In this document: piece by piece, positions 55,731-64,000 of the stretch
Layout: each line of letters opens with the position of its first letter
How positions within the stretch are numbered: position 1 is the stretch's first letter
Origin: Anaspis maculata
Lineage: Eukaryota; Arthropoda; Insecta; Coleoptera; Scraptiidae
Reading direction: 5' to 3'
DNA length: 64,000 nucleotides
Assembly: GCA_949128115.1 (NCBI GenBank)
Contig: OX421963.1
Location: 42,081,979 to 42,145,978 of the forward strand
The notes under the pieces: model-generated
What the model was told of the DNA's origin: nothing
Databases searched by the model: none
What the model saw: only the letters and a program-made list of their open reading frames with translations
Made by a program: the position numbers and the translations under genes

Positions 55731-58700
55731 ATGGACGCAACTTTATCGTCCATCGCGATAGCTATTGCGCGCCTTGAGCCCCTTCTGGAACAAGGCGTCA
55801 CAGCTACCACCGAGCCAAGCCTCCAACCGGCATTTTTAGCCACGTTTGACATTGCGGCGGAAATTTACAACGGTTTCAAGAGCACGGTCAACACTGCCCC
55901 TCTCCCCAGTGCCTCCGAGGAGCAGAAGGCTACATTTCTTGAACGTACACTCCGGGCAGACAGCTTGTATGGCAAACTTGCTGCGGTAAAAGCCTCGCAA
56001 ACTTGGTTCGAGACAGGCCGGAGCAATGTCCGATTGCCAAAAATCGCGTTGCCGTTGTTCGACGGAAAGTTAAAATCATGGCCACCATACTATGATCTAT
56101 TCACGGCGTTAATACACAGAAACCAGTCTCTCTCAGATATTGAACGGTTTCAGTATCTGATCTCGTCTTTATCTGGTGAACCTCTCTCAATGGTTAAACA
56201 CCTGCCATTGACGGGAGATAATTACATAATTGCGTTCGACTCGTTGGTTGAGAGATACCAGAACGACCGCGTGCTAGTCACTTTTTACTGGCAGTCGATG
56301 ATGAACGCCTCCTCCGTCACATCTGACTCCGCGCAAGCGCTTCGCCATCTTGTGAACACGTTCAACGAAAATTTAGTGGCGCTCGAGCAGTATCCGCATA
56401 TCGACCTGTGGGATTTCACCCTGTCGAGCATGCTGCTCCAGAAACTCGATGAGTCGACGCGAAAACGTTTCGAGGTGCAGTCAGCTGGCACCCCCTTCCC
56501 CAAATACGAAGACGTCAAGTCTTTCGTGCTCGACCAATGCAAGGCTTTCGAGGCAACTGCCTTAAATTCTAAAACGCAATCGAACTCCCGCTCCACACGG
56601 GCAAACACCGTTACCGTGAAGCCCGAGGTCAGCCGCAAGTCGTGGGCCTCACATACGTTGGTGTCTCAGACTTCATCTGCCCCAGCGACGTCGCATGAGT
56701 CAGCATGTTCTCATTGTGGGGCGAGAAGTCATAGAGTCACCGCGTGCAAGACTTTTCTGTCAATGTCCCCAAATGACAGATATTTGGCGGTCAAACAGAA
56801 AAGGCTCTGTCTCAACTGCTTGAGCACCAATCACGGCGCTCCAAAATGTCCATCGTCGTATTCGTGTCGGCAGTGCCACGCAAGGCATCACACCTTGCTG
56901 CACTTCCCCAAGCCACATAGAACTGCAGGTCATGAGTCACCCAGTTCTTTATCGAATCCAGTTGAATTACCGCAAATCGTTTCCCCTGGTCTTCCAGAAA
57001 ATGTCGCGAATTCGGTGACGAATCTCGCCTCAAGCCTCAAGGCAGCTCATGTTTTGTTGGCCACGGCAATCGTTCACGTTCGTGACCGGTGGGGAGGCTA
57101 CCAAAGCCTCCGTGCGCTCATAGACCCTGCCAGTCAGGCATCGTTTATTTTGGACTCCTGCGTGCGCAAATTGGGTCTATCCCCATCAAATCACAATGTG
57201 CCCGTTTTTGGCTTGGGTCTCACCCCCGCCAATTCGACGTGTGGCACAGTCACTTGCCAGGTCAAGGCTGATGATGAGTCTCTCCCAATCCCTGAATTGG
57301 AGTTAATTGTCCTGCGCAGGATTTGTGGTAACCTGCCAGACACCGCTTTGAACCCGGATCAATTCCACTTGAACTTATCGAATCTGGCGGATCCCACATG
57401 GTTCAAGCCAGGCCCCATTCAAGTGTTGTTGGGCGCCGACGTTTATCCGTCAGTCGTGAAAGAGGGAATCGTCTCGTCAGGTCCGTCACAGCCTGTTGCC
57501 ATAAACACCATTTTTGGCTGGGCTCTTCTCGGTCCCTTTCAAACCCCGTCAAAACCTCTGCATTCCTTTTTGGTTTGCACTCCAACTGGAATCGACGAGT
57601 CTCTGCACAAATTTTGGGAAGTAGAGGAAATCTCGTCACCATCGTCCAAAACACGTTTGTCCCCAGATGATGAACGTGCAGAAATTTGTTTCCGGGACTC
57701 TGTCTACCGTTGTCCGTCAGGTCGTTTTGGGGTTTCGCTTCCCTTCAAAAGGGAGTCCCCCACCTTTGAACATTGCAGGTCTATGGCTGACCGCCGTTGG
57801 TTAGCTATCGAACGTCGCCTGGTCCGTCAGGACACACTCCGTGATCTGTACATAGCATTCATGCGCGACTACCTCGACCTAGGTCACATGACCTTGCTGG
57901 ACGCAGAACCTCCAGATTCTGAGGCGTATTACATCCCTCATCATCCGATCGTCAAGATCGAAGACGACAAGCCGAAAATTCGCGTCGTTTTTGATGCTTC
58001 GGCGCAAGCGCCGAATCATTTATCTCTCAACGAGACGCTTCTCGTCGGTCCTAAGTTACAACAGGACATAGCAGCTTTGCTACTGCAGTTTCGGTGTGAG
58101 CCGATCGTTTTTACTTGTGACATCCGTCAGATGTATCGGCAGATACTTATCTCGCCCGAACATCGCAAGTATCAACTCATTCGCTTTCGTTTCTCCCCTG
58201 ATCGACCCATTGAAACGTACCAATTGAACACCATTACATATGGTGTTTCTTCGGCACCGTTTCTAGCGGTTCGCACGTTGCTTCACTTGGCAGAACAAAG
58301 CGCCTCGAAGTTTCCATTGGCTTCGCAGGCAATTCGCCGTAATTTGTATGTAGACGATCTACTTTGCGGTGCGAACTCCGTGGAATCAGCACGGGAATTA
58401 CAAACGCAGCTAATCAACCTGCTCCAATCGGGTTGCTTTGAATTGCGCAAGTGGGCAAGCAATCACCCTGATGTGCTGCAAGACATACCACTTGATCACG
58501 TTCGAACTCAGCCGTCCACTTTCAGTGACGTTGCTGACAATACTGTGAAAATTCTTGGCCTCCAGTGGCAAGCGGCAACAGACACCTTTTCATTCACGGT
58601 TCATCCAAATGAACTACCGTGCACAAAACGGTCCATCTTGTCGGAGGTGGCTCGGATTTACGATCCGCTCGGCTTTCTGTGCCCTGTTGCATTTTTCGCC

Positions 58701-60884
58701 AAACATTTAATCCAACGGTTATGGAAACTTGGCCTTGATTGGGACGACACCCCTCCAGACATCGTATGTCAGCAGTGGTTGCGTTTTCAATCCGAGCTAT
58801 CGCAACTTTCGCGGTTGCAAATTCCACGGCATACTTTTCCGTCGCCTGCAGACAGGTGCCAGTTGCACGCCTTTTGCGACGCATCTGAATCTGGGTACGC
58901 GAGCGTGTTGTACGTTCGTTACCTTCGAAATGGTGTTCCCACCATTCGTCTCCTAACCGCCAAATCAAAGGTGGCTCCAGTCAAATTGCTGACCGTACCC
59001 CGTCTCGAATTGTGTGCAGCGGTCCTACTTTCCAATCTCGTTGCCTTCACCGTTGCAGCGCTCGCAGGAACCGTACAGTTCGATGCCATATTTGCGTGGA
59101 CCGATTCTACGGTTGTTCTCAGCTGGCTGCGTTCCTCTTCGCACCGCTGGAAAACATTTGTTGCTCACCGTGTTGAGCATATTCAACAGCGTGTCCCGCC
59201 TCAGTGTTGGAGACATGTCTCAACATCGGACAATCCCGCCGACCCAGCTTCGCGCGGATTGTTTCCCGAAGACATGCTTTCGTGCTCCCTCTGGTGGTCT
59301 GGCCCACCTTTTCTGTCATCAGCGGATGACACATGGCCGGATGACAAATTCTCCGTGTCCTCCCCAGACATTGCGTCTGAAGAGCGAAAGCTCGCTTTGG
59401 TCGTGCGTGTGCCGCAGCCGCCGCCGATTGACATCGACGACCTCTTTTTGCGCATATCCTCCTTACGGAAGATTCAGGGCGCTGTCGCCTATTTCTATCG
59501 GTTCTGCAAATGCAAGTCCGATGAGAAGTTCACAGGACCTCTCTCGGATACAGAACTCCATTTTGCCTTGTTGTACATTGTCAAACATGTACAGCAGAAG
59601 GTATTTGCCGTCGAAATCGCGTCGTTACGCAACGGCAAACCCTGTTCAAGACCCTTTCGAAAACTTTCACCCTTTCTCGATCGTGACGATGTTCTCCGCG
59701 TCGGCGGACGTTTGAAGCATTGTCATGAGTTGCCATTTGCAACCAGACACCCTGCTCTTCTTCCATCTCGTCACGTCTTGACAGGACTCGTCATTCGACA
59801 AGTTCATTCCCGACATTGCCACCCGGGACTCAACAATACCTGCTATCTCCTGCAGCAAAATTTTTGGATATTGTCCACGCGACGCGCGGTACGGCACTAT
59901 CTTGCATCGTGTTACCGGTGCTTCCGGACTAAGCCGCATACTTTTTCTCCCACCATGGGCGACCTCCCCTCGGCGCGAATTTCTCAGCTAAAACCTTTTA
60001 GCTGCGTCGGGCTCGACTATGGTGGCCCTTTTCCAATCCTCATGTCACGCGCTCGCGGTGTCAGAACTACGAAGGCGTACATCTGTCTTTTCGTGTGCTT
60101 CGCCACCAAGGCATTGCACGTCGAGGTTGCCTCCGATCTCTCAACAGATGCTTTCCTCGCTGCCTTGCGCAGATTCATTGCCCGGCGCGGTCGTTGCTCT
60201 ACCATCTATAGCGACAATGGCACAAACTTTGTCGGAGCTCATAGGCAATTGACGATGTCAATGCAACTCGCCGCGGAATCCGAAGCCATCACTTGGCGCT
60301 TCATTCCTCCCTCCAGTCCCCACTTTGGCGGGCTGTGGGAAAGCGGCATGAAAGCTGTCAAAACTCATCTATCTCGCGTGATAGGTGATCAAATACTCAC
60401 CTTTGAAGAGCTGACCACGTTGGTCACCCAAGTTGAAGCGTTGCTCAACTCACGGCCACTTTCGGAGCTGGGCTCGGATCCAAATGATCTGGGCCCATTG
60501 ACGCCTGGTCATTTTTTGACGCTCGAGCCGTTAACGGCCCCACCTGACCCAGATTTGTCCCACCTCAAGATCAGCAGGTTGTCGCGATGGCAGTTGGTCC
60601 AATCCATGCAACAGCGTTTCTGGGCGCGTTGGCGCGACGAATATCTACACACGCTGTACCAACGCGGCAAGTGGCACAAGTCACGTCACCTTGAATCCGC
60701 AGATGTGGGGTCTTTAGTCCTCATCAAGGACGAAAACGCTCCCCCTCTGAAGTGGAGGTTAGGCAGAATTTCAAAACTCTTCCCCGGCAAAGATGGCATT
60801 TGTCGTGTCGCAGATGTCCGTACTCAACGCGACGTTCTGCGACGCCCAATGGTCAAACTTTGTCCCCTCCCTTCAGGACAGTGA
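55731..60884 (+). CDS. BEL/Pao Gag-Pol polyprotein, intact
   Basis: 1717 residues from ATG 55731 (ACACAATGG); the frame is open from 55701, but no earlier ATG exists in it. Domains in order: Gag (about 1-320; LPLFDGK, WPPYYDLF, DUF1759-like); zinc knuckles (about 326-395; CSHCGARSHRVTAC, CLNCLSTNHGAPKC, CRQCHARHH); aspartic protease around D465 (LIDPASQASFI, with DPAS where DSGS is common); RT with D-IRQMYRQI and YVDD (873-876); RNase H with FCDAS (D1050) and WTDST (D1125); integrase with HHCC (VHSRHCH, CYRCF) and catalytic D1429, D1495 and E1537; then a C-terminal DUF5641-like domain. It copies genomic RNA to DNA in capsids and integrates it. No stop or frameshift, so it is potentially autonomous. 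No env. Confidence 0.95.
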   Translation: MDATLSSIAIAIARLEPLLEQGVTATTEPSLQPAFLATFDIAAEIYNGFKSTVNTAPLPSASEEQKATFLERTLRADSLYGKLAAVKASQTWFETGRSNVRLPKIALPLFDGKLKSWPPYYDLFTALIHRNQSLSDIERFQYLISSLSGEPLSMVKHLPLTGDNYIIAFDSLVERYQNDRVLVTFYWQSMMNASSVTSDSAQALRHLVNTFNENLVALEQYPHIDLWDFTLSSMLLQKLDESTRKRFEVQSAGTPFPKYEDVKSFVLDQCKAFEATALNSKTQSNSRSTRANTVTVKPEVSRKSWASHTLVSQTSSAPATSHESACSHCGARSHRVTACKTFLSMSPNDRYLAVKQKRLCLNCLSTNHGAPKCPSSYSCRQCHARHHTLLHFPKPHRTAGHESPSSLSNPVELPQIVSPGLPENVANSVTNLASSLKAAHVLLATAIVHVRDRWGGYQSLRALIDPASQASFILDSCVRKLGLSPSNHNVPVFGLGLTPANSTCGTVTCQVKADDESLPIPELELIVLRRICGNLPDTALNPDQFHLNLSNLADPTWFKPGPIQVLLGADVYPSVVKEGIVSSGPSQPVAINTIFGWALLGPFQTPSKPLHSFLVCTPTGIDESLHKFWEVEEISSPSSKTRLSPDDERAEICFRDSVYRCPSGRFGVSLPFKRESPTFEHCRSMADRRWLAIERRLVRQDTLRDLYIAFMRDYLDLGHMTLLDAEPPDSEAYYIPHHPIVKIEDDKPKIRVVFDASAQAPNHLSLNETLLVGPKLQQDIAALLLQFRCEPIVFTCDIRQMYRQILISPEHRKYQLIRFRFSPDRPIETYQLNTITYGVSSAPFLAVRTLLHLAEQSASKFPLASQAIRRNLYVDDLLCGANSVESARELQTQLINLLQSGCFELRKWASNHPDVLQDIPLDHVRTQPSTFSDVADNTVKILGLQWQAATDTFSFTVHPNELPCTKRSILSEVARIYDPLGFLCPVAFFAKHLIQRLWKLGLDWDDTPPDIVCQQWLRFQSELSQLSRLQIPRHTFPSPADRCQLHAFCDASESGYASVLYVRYLRNGVPTIRLLTAKSKVAPVKLLTVPRLELCAAVLLSNLVAFTVAALAGTVQFDAIFAWTDSTVVLSWLRSSSHRWKTFVAHRVEHIQQRVPPQCWRHVSTSDNPADPASRGLFPEDMLSCSLWWSGPPFLSSADDTWPDDKFSVSSPDIASEERKLALVVRVPQPPPIDIDDLFLRISSLRKIQGAVAYFYRFCKCKSDEKFTGPLSDTELHFALLYIVKHVQQKVFAVEIASLRNGKPCSRPFRKLSPFLDRDDVLRVGGRLKHCHELPFATRHPALLPSRHVLTGLVIRQVHSRHCHPGLNNTCYLLQQNFWILSTRRAVRHYLASCYRCFRTKPHTFSPTMGDLPSARISQLKPFSCVGLDYGGPFPILMSRARGVRTTKAYICLFVCFATKALHVEVASDLSTDAFLAALRRFIARRGRCSTIYSDNGTNFVGAHRQLTMSMQLAAESEAITWRFIPPSSPHFGGLWESGMKAVKTHLSRVIGDQILTFEELTTLVTQVEALLNSRPLSELGSDPNDLGPLTPGHFLTLEPLTAPPDPDLSHLKISRLSRWQLVQSMQQRFWARWRDEYLHTLYQRGKWHKSRHLESADVGSLVLIKDENAPPLKWRLGRISKLFPGKDGICRVADVRTQRDVLRRPMVKLCPLPSGQ

Positions 60885-60991
60885 GCATTCTGTGTTTTCA
60901 CTTCCGTCATTATTCTCACTATGCTCTTTCTTTTTGTATCATGTTTGATTTCATTAATTTTTGAACTTTGAAAATACCCCGAGTGGTATTT

Positions 60992-61003
60992 TGGTGGGGA
61001 GTA
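60992..61003 (+). promoter_or_regulatory. Polypurine tract candidate
   Basis: The purine-rich TGGTGGGGAGTA directly precedes the 3' LTR, where plus-strand priming starts in LTR elements. It is short and not purely purine. Confidence 0.4.
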
Positions 61004-61967
61004 TGTCTCGGCCCCGTTCATTGAACACTGCATTCGTGTGCACTGAGGGTATGCAACCCAAAATATCCCTGTGTCGTCCAAGTCCTCACCCCTCACCCCC
61101 TGTTCGGTGTGCCTGGCACTTGGCTGTCAGGCGCAAGCGTAAACGAGCTCCAGCACTTTTTTCGGCCGTCTTCGGCATTCTTCGGCTTTCTTTCCGCTCG
61201 TGCCTTTGCCGCTTCGTTCGAAGCGGCGTTGATCTCCGTACGTCGAGCGGGAAGCCACGCCGTCTTTTTTTGGTCATCGTTCTCGCGGCCATCTTGTCGT
61301 GCCATCGGCGTACATTCGTACTCGACCAGAAGCCCATCCAAGGCCCATCGCGTCCGATAGTGACTCCTGGAGGAGCTCTGCAGCATCTCCAAGTCCAGAA
61401 AGCGGCAGTTTTCACCGCTTTCACCGGGGAGCGGCTTGGATCAGCCAGCCGCACACAAAGCTCCAGTTTCGGACGGGATCGAGTCGTTCGTCCGCCATTT
61501 TGGTGACGAACACGGGCACTCGTGCATTTCACCAGGAAATCCACCCCCAGAACGGCCATCCACCACGACGCCGCCTTCGGACTCCGCCAGGACGACGCCG
61601 CCACCGAATAAGATCCCGTAAGTTCCATATTTTCCATTGTTTTTACCATTTACCGTTTATTCCCGTTTGCCGGGGTGTATACCTTCAGTGCAGTTCGTCT
61701 CGTTTTCAGGACGCCACTCGGCGCCAGCGAATCTGCCCCCGATCAGAACCACTCGGATTTTTCATTTCATTTAATTCACATTGTTTTTTTTTTATTGTTT
61801 TGTAATTCTGTCTGTTTGTGTTTTTTTCTTTGTTTTGCATTAAAGTTTTTGATTGTTGTTGTGAATTTTATTTCTGACTGTCGCTTGCTGCTTTCCTAAT
61901 CCAAGAGTTATTGTTTTAATGCAGCCTTCATCGGAAGGCTGCCGTCTTTATGTGTACCGCGTTAACA
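61004..61967 (+). repeat. 3' LTR of BEL/Pao element
   Basis: 964 bp, matching the 5' LTR except T at 61962 (C at 55477). Ends GTTAACA, followed by CCCAC. Confidence 0.95.
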
Positions 61968-62014
61968 CCCACGCTATGCAAATGGGTCTCGACCGAGGTC
62001 TCGACTGTCTCTGT

Positions 62015-62097
62015 CTTACTCAAGGGAGGCTGTGGCCTGGCCAAAATCAGCCTCGTTTTACCGTCAATGACCAGGACCACAGCCTTCCTTGAGTAAG
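62015..62097. repeat. 83-nt near-perfect hairpin
   Basis: CTTACTCAAGG.AGGCTGTGG pairs with CCACAGCCT.CCTTGAGTAAG, continuing through CCTGG/CCAGG, with one mismatch and one bulge over about 26 bp and a ~30-nt loop. It lies in hAT-like sequence just after the BEL/Pao element. The size and shape resemble an animal pre-miRNA; no known miRNA sequence is recognised. Confidence 0.6.
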
Positions 62098-62373
62098 AAA
62101 GTTTTTGATCATACGGTACATGTTGTTTCAAAAAAGCATATTTTTATTAACAACATTATTTCATTATTATTGGGATTATTATGAACACTGTTGGTTGGAA
62201 AGGGGGCAAATAAGGGACAGCACTTACCCGCCCTCCTGCTGTTTTTCTTTGCAGTAAAATGATCAGAACGAAGATCAGAAAAACTAAGTATCGGACTCGG
62301 TTTCAGAAAATATCCCCAAATATCGGTCTATCCAACAAGGAACAGACGCGAAAAAATGAGAATAGATGATGGT

Positions 62374-62587
62374 ATATCCCATACACTTTCTATTTTCAGT
62401 AGAATGACTTTTTGGAGCTAAAATAAAGTGACAAGCTGGAACGCTGGGAGAATACGGGCCGATGCCCGCTGATAGTTTCGCTCCCAAACTTAGTAGGTTC
62501 CATCAGCCGTAGTCGTAGCGCCCAGCTTGTCGCTTTATTTTTGCTCCAAAAAGTAATTTTACTGAAAATAGAAAGTGTATGGGATAT
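62374..62587. mobile_element. 214-bp hairpin MITE
   Basis: ATATCCCATACACTTTCTAT at the left and its complement at the right. The arms continue through TTTTCAGTA, TTTTTGGAGC and AAAGTGACAAGCTGG. The TATA at each edge is compatible with a TA duplication. Better preserved than the 19098 copy. It lies inside the hAT-like element. Confidence 0.75.
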
Positions 62588-62710
62588 AGGTAGGTGCCTG
62601 GAAGTTCTAAATCAGAAAATAAAAAAGTACGCCACTTTTTCAAAAGAAAAAAAAAAGTCTCCCCATGTTCCGATTTTTTCCCTGAGAAATCTGGTCACCT
62701 TATTAATAGG

Positions 62711-62790
62711 GAGAAGAGTAGACACAAGATCGTGTGCACCAAATACAGAACTTAGAAAAACTATAAGTACTAGATCAAAATTTTTTGTTT
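62711..62790 (-). pseudogene. Upstream piece of the endonuclease-LINE relic, beyond the hAT insertion
   Basis: On the minus strand this reads LSSVFGAHDLVSTLLP and joins in frame, after one copy of the 8-bp duplication, to IKDNEVCVHLQQESLEKW at 54264 and below. Further upstream the frame is not convincing. Confidence 0.5.
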
Positions 62791-62995
62791 TAAATTTTTT
62801 TGCAATACTTTGGCTCCAATCGCTTCGCTAGTTGTATATAGAACACTGTGAAAATAAAAATTTTCCTCGCTGATTGAAAATCATGCTGCATTCATAGCCG
62901 ATGAAAATGTTTATAAACCTTATAAATAAATAATGAACCATTGTTTCTCAATCGCTGTCACACTGTGACAAAGGTCTGGATATGTACTTCAATTG

Positions 62996-63028
<33 letters not shown>

Positions 63029-64000
63029 CACAAAGTTTCATTAGATCCAAAGATATGATGATGGAAAGGCTGACATCCATGCGTTTCCTCTATTTTAAAT
63101 AAGTTTCACGAGTTGTGCCATTCTTTATTGTCGTTAAAGATTGTTTATATTTGACCGATTATCTTAAAACGTCATCGGTATCAACCTGCAATAGTTGAGA
63201 TTCGATTAGGGAAAGAATGAACTGGAGATATTGAACCGTTCAAAAGATACGGAAGATTTAGGTGAATTGTGTTGAGAAACGAGGAACGAGGAAAAAAGAT
63301 CACGAAAAAAAAAGCGGCCACAAATAGCCTCCGCCACTACGTCCGGCGAGGCTTAAGAACTGGCTCTTGTTTTACATGTCTAAAACAACCCGCTGCAGTC
63401 TGGAAAATACTAACCTTCCTCTTTTATCTGTTGTATAAAAAAATGGCTATTTTTTGAAGAGCGTGCAGTAATAATATAGTAGCACGATAATTCTCCTAGA
63501 TTTTCCACTATCTTTAGGCAATGTAGAATTAATTATAAGTATTCTCCTCCACTGTTTCTTGAGAAAATTCTGTTCGTGAATGGAGCCACAAACAAAATTT
63601 TCCCTCAGCGATGAAAAGGAACACCTACCCAAGTATTACTCATTGCGTCCTAAAATTAGCAATTAGGGTAGGCAAGTATTATAGCAATTAATAATTATAA
63701 TTTGATTGGAGTTATCGCGGATTACAATAATGAGGGAAAATTTCATAATTTCTAGCAACCTTGGCTATCTAGCGTTCAAATCAAACCCTGTATGTCACAA
63801 GTAATTCAAGTTTCACTTTGATGTGGGCTCGTACACCTCAGCCGTACCGCTGGGACTGGATAGTTATCTCAGCTTTAATCAAATTCAAAATATGTAATTC
63901 CACTCGTACGTACCTGGCGGCACTCTCTAGAAATCCAAAAAAACAAACCTCCTTTCCTATTCACCATACGCAAAGGCACTAGAGCTGTTGGTATACGACA
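62791..64000. other. Right flank, no recognisable gene
   Basis: AT-rich spacer with a 31-base A run (62996-63026) and short unrecognised ORFs. Confidence 0.4.
62996..63026 (+). repeat. A31 homopolymer
   Basis: Thirty-one uninterrupted A. No LINE coding sequence or SINE body is recognised upstream, so its origin is unclear. Confidence 0.9.

Larger units (their letters stand above)
54519..61967 (+). mobile_element. Complete BEL/Pao LTR retrotransposon, 7449 bp
   Basis: Two 964-bp LTRs (TG...CA), 5-bp duplication CCCAC (54514-54518 and 61968-61972), a primer-binding site, one open Gag-Pol ORF and a purine-rich stretch before the 3' LTR. The LTRs differ at one position by eye (55477 C, 61962 T), so insertion was very recent. 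No env-like ORF follows pol. It inserted into a hAT-like element that already lay in a LINE relic. Confidence 0.95.
54273..62702. mobile_element. hAT-like element with 8-bp duplication, split by the BEL/Pao element
   Basis: Ends TAAGGTGACCAGA (54273) and TCTGGTCACCTTA (to 62702) are inverted. TTAATAGG stands at 54265-54272 and 62703-62710, a perfect 8-bp duplication as made by hAT transposases. Subterminal TTCCGATTT/TGTTCCGTAAATG repeats fill 54283-54400, with one TTCCGATTT near 62668. Removing the element restores an open frame across the LINE relic. Without BEL/Pao it is about 970 bp with no transposase, so it is non-autonomous. Confidence 0.85.

Noticed and set aside
1..64000. tRNA or rRNA genes
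   Set aside because: I saw no convincing cloverleaf or conserved rRNA segment; the tRNA-Tyr-like sequence at 55490 is only an 18-base primer site.

Overview
This 64-kb window is eukaryotic nuclear DNA, most likely from an arthropod and probably an insect. The evidence is the mix of insect-type BEL/Pao and Jockey/CR1-like retroelements, AT-rich spacers, many TA-flanked foldback elements and no bacterial gene organisation. I cannot name the species. I recognise no intact host gene. Almost everything that can be identified is transposable-element (TE) DNA, nested up to four levels deep, separated by unique-looking spacers. Possible host traces are a 5-codon first exon at 48346-48360, an exon-like acidic ORF at 6873-7043 and a TATA-containing, less AT-rich block near 12900-13300.

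Layout. 1706-5597: a long-armed foldback element carrying a small inserted MITE and a dead LINE (2773-4909). 8175-9580: a second, more decayed LINE relic. 9968-11835: a DNA element with inverted ends. 14748-17958: an element carrying about five tandem ~265-bp C-rich units, split by a 1469-bp foldback element with a TA target duplication. 21099-21993: the full-length relative of the small MITE. 22352-28727: a non-autonomous hAT-like element with an 8-bp duplication, hosting a nearly intact 5.46-kb LINE (22514-27974, 16-bp target duplication). In that LINE, ORF1 and ORF2 share one frame, separated by a UAG in a TMV-type leaky context. 29939-31560 (minus strand): another LINE relic. 34447-36829: a foldback element with a CGT duplication, confirmed by an empty paralogous site at 47184. 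37142-38363 (minus strand): a deleted BEL/Pao relic. 38522-40080: three MITEs. 41186-46322: a large palindromic composite containing two further copies of the C-rich tandem element and a 735-bp snapback element. 48962-52067: a long-TIR element carrying a broken, unidentified coding relic. 53372-62790: a relic of a LINE with a restriction-like endonuclease, split by a hAT-like element (54273-62702, 8-bp duplication TTAATAGG). That hAT-like element is itself split by a complete BEL/Pao retrotransposon (54519-61967).

Activity. The BEL/Pao element is the youngest and only apparently complete element: two 964-bp LTRs differing at one base by eye, a 5-bp duplication, a tRNA-Tyr-type primer site and one open Gag-Pol ORF of 1717 codons. 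The 5.46-kb LINE has one clear nonsense codon in ORF2 besides the possibly programmed UAG. Most of the rest are non-autonomous DNA elements or broken relics. Coordinates of TE ends come from reading repeats, inverted ends and empty sites by eye; family names for DNA elements rest only on end sequence and duplication length, since no transposase was recognised.
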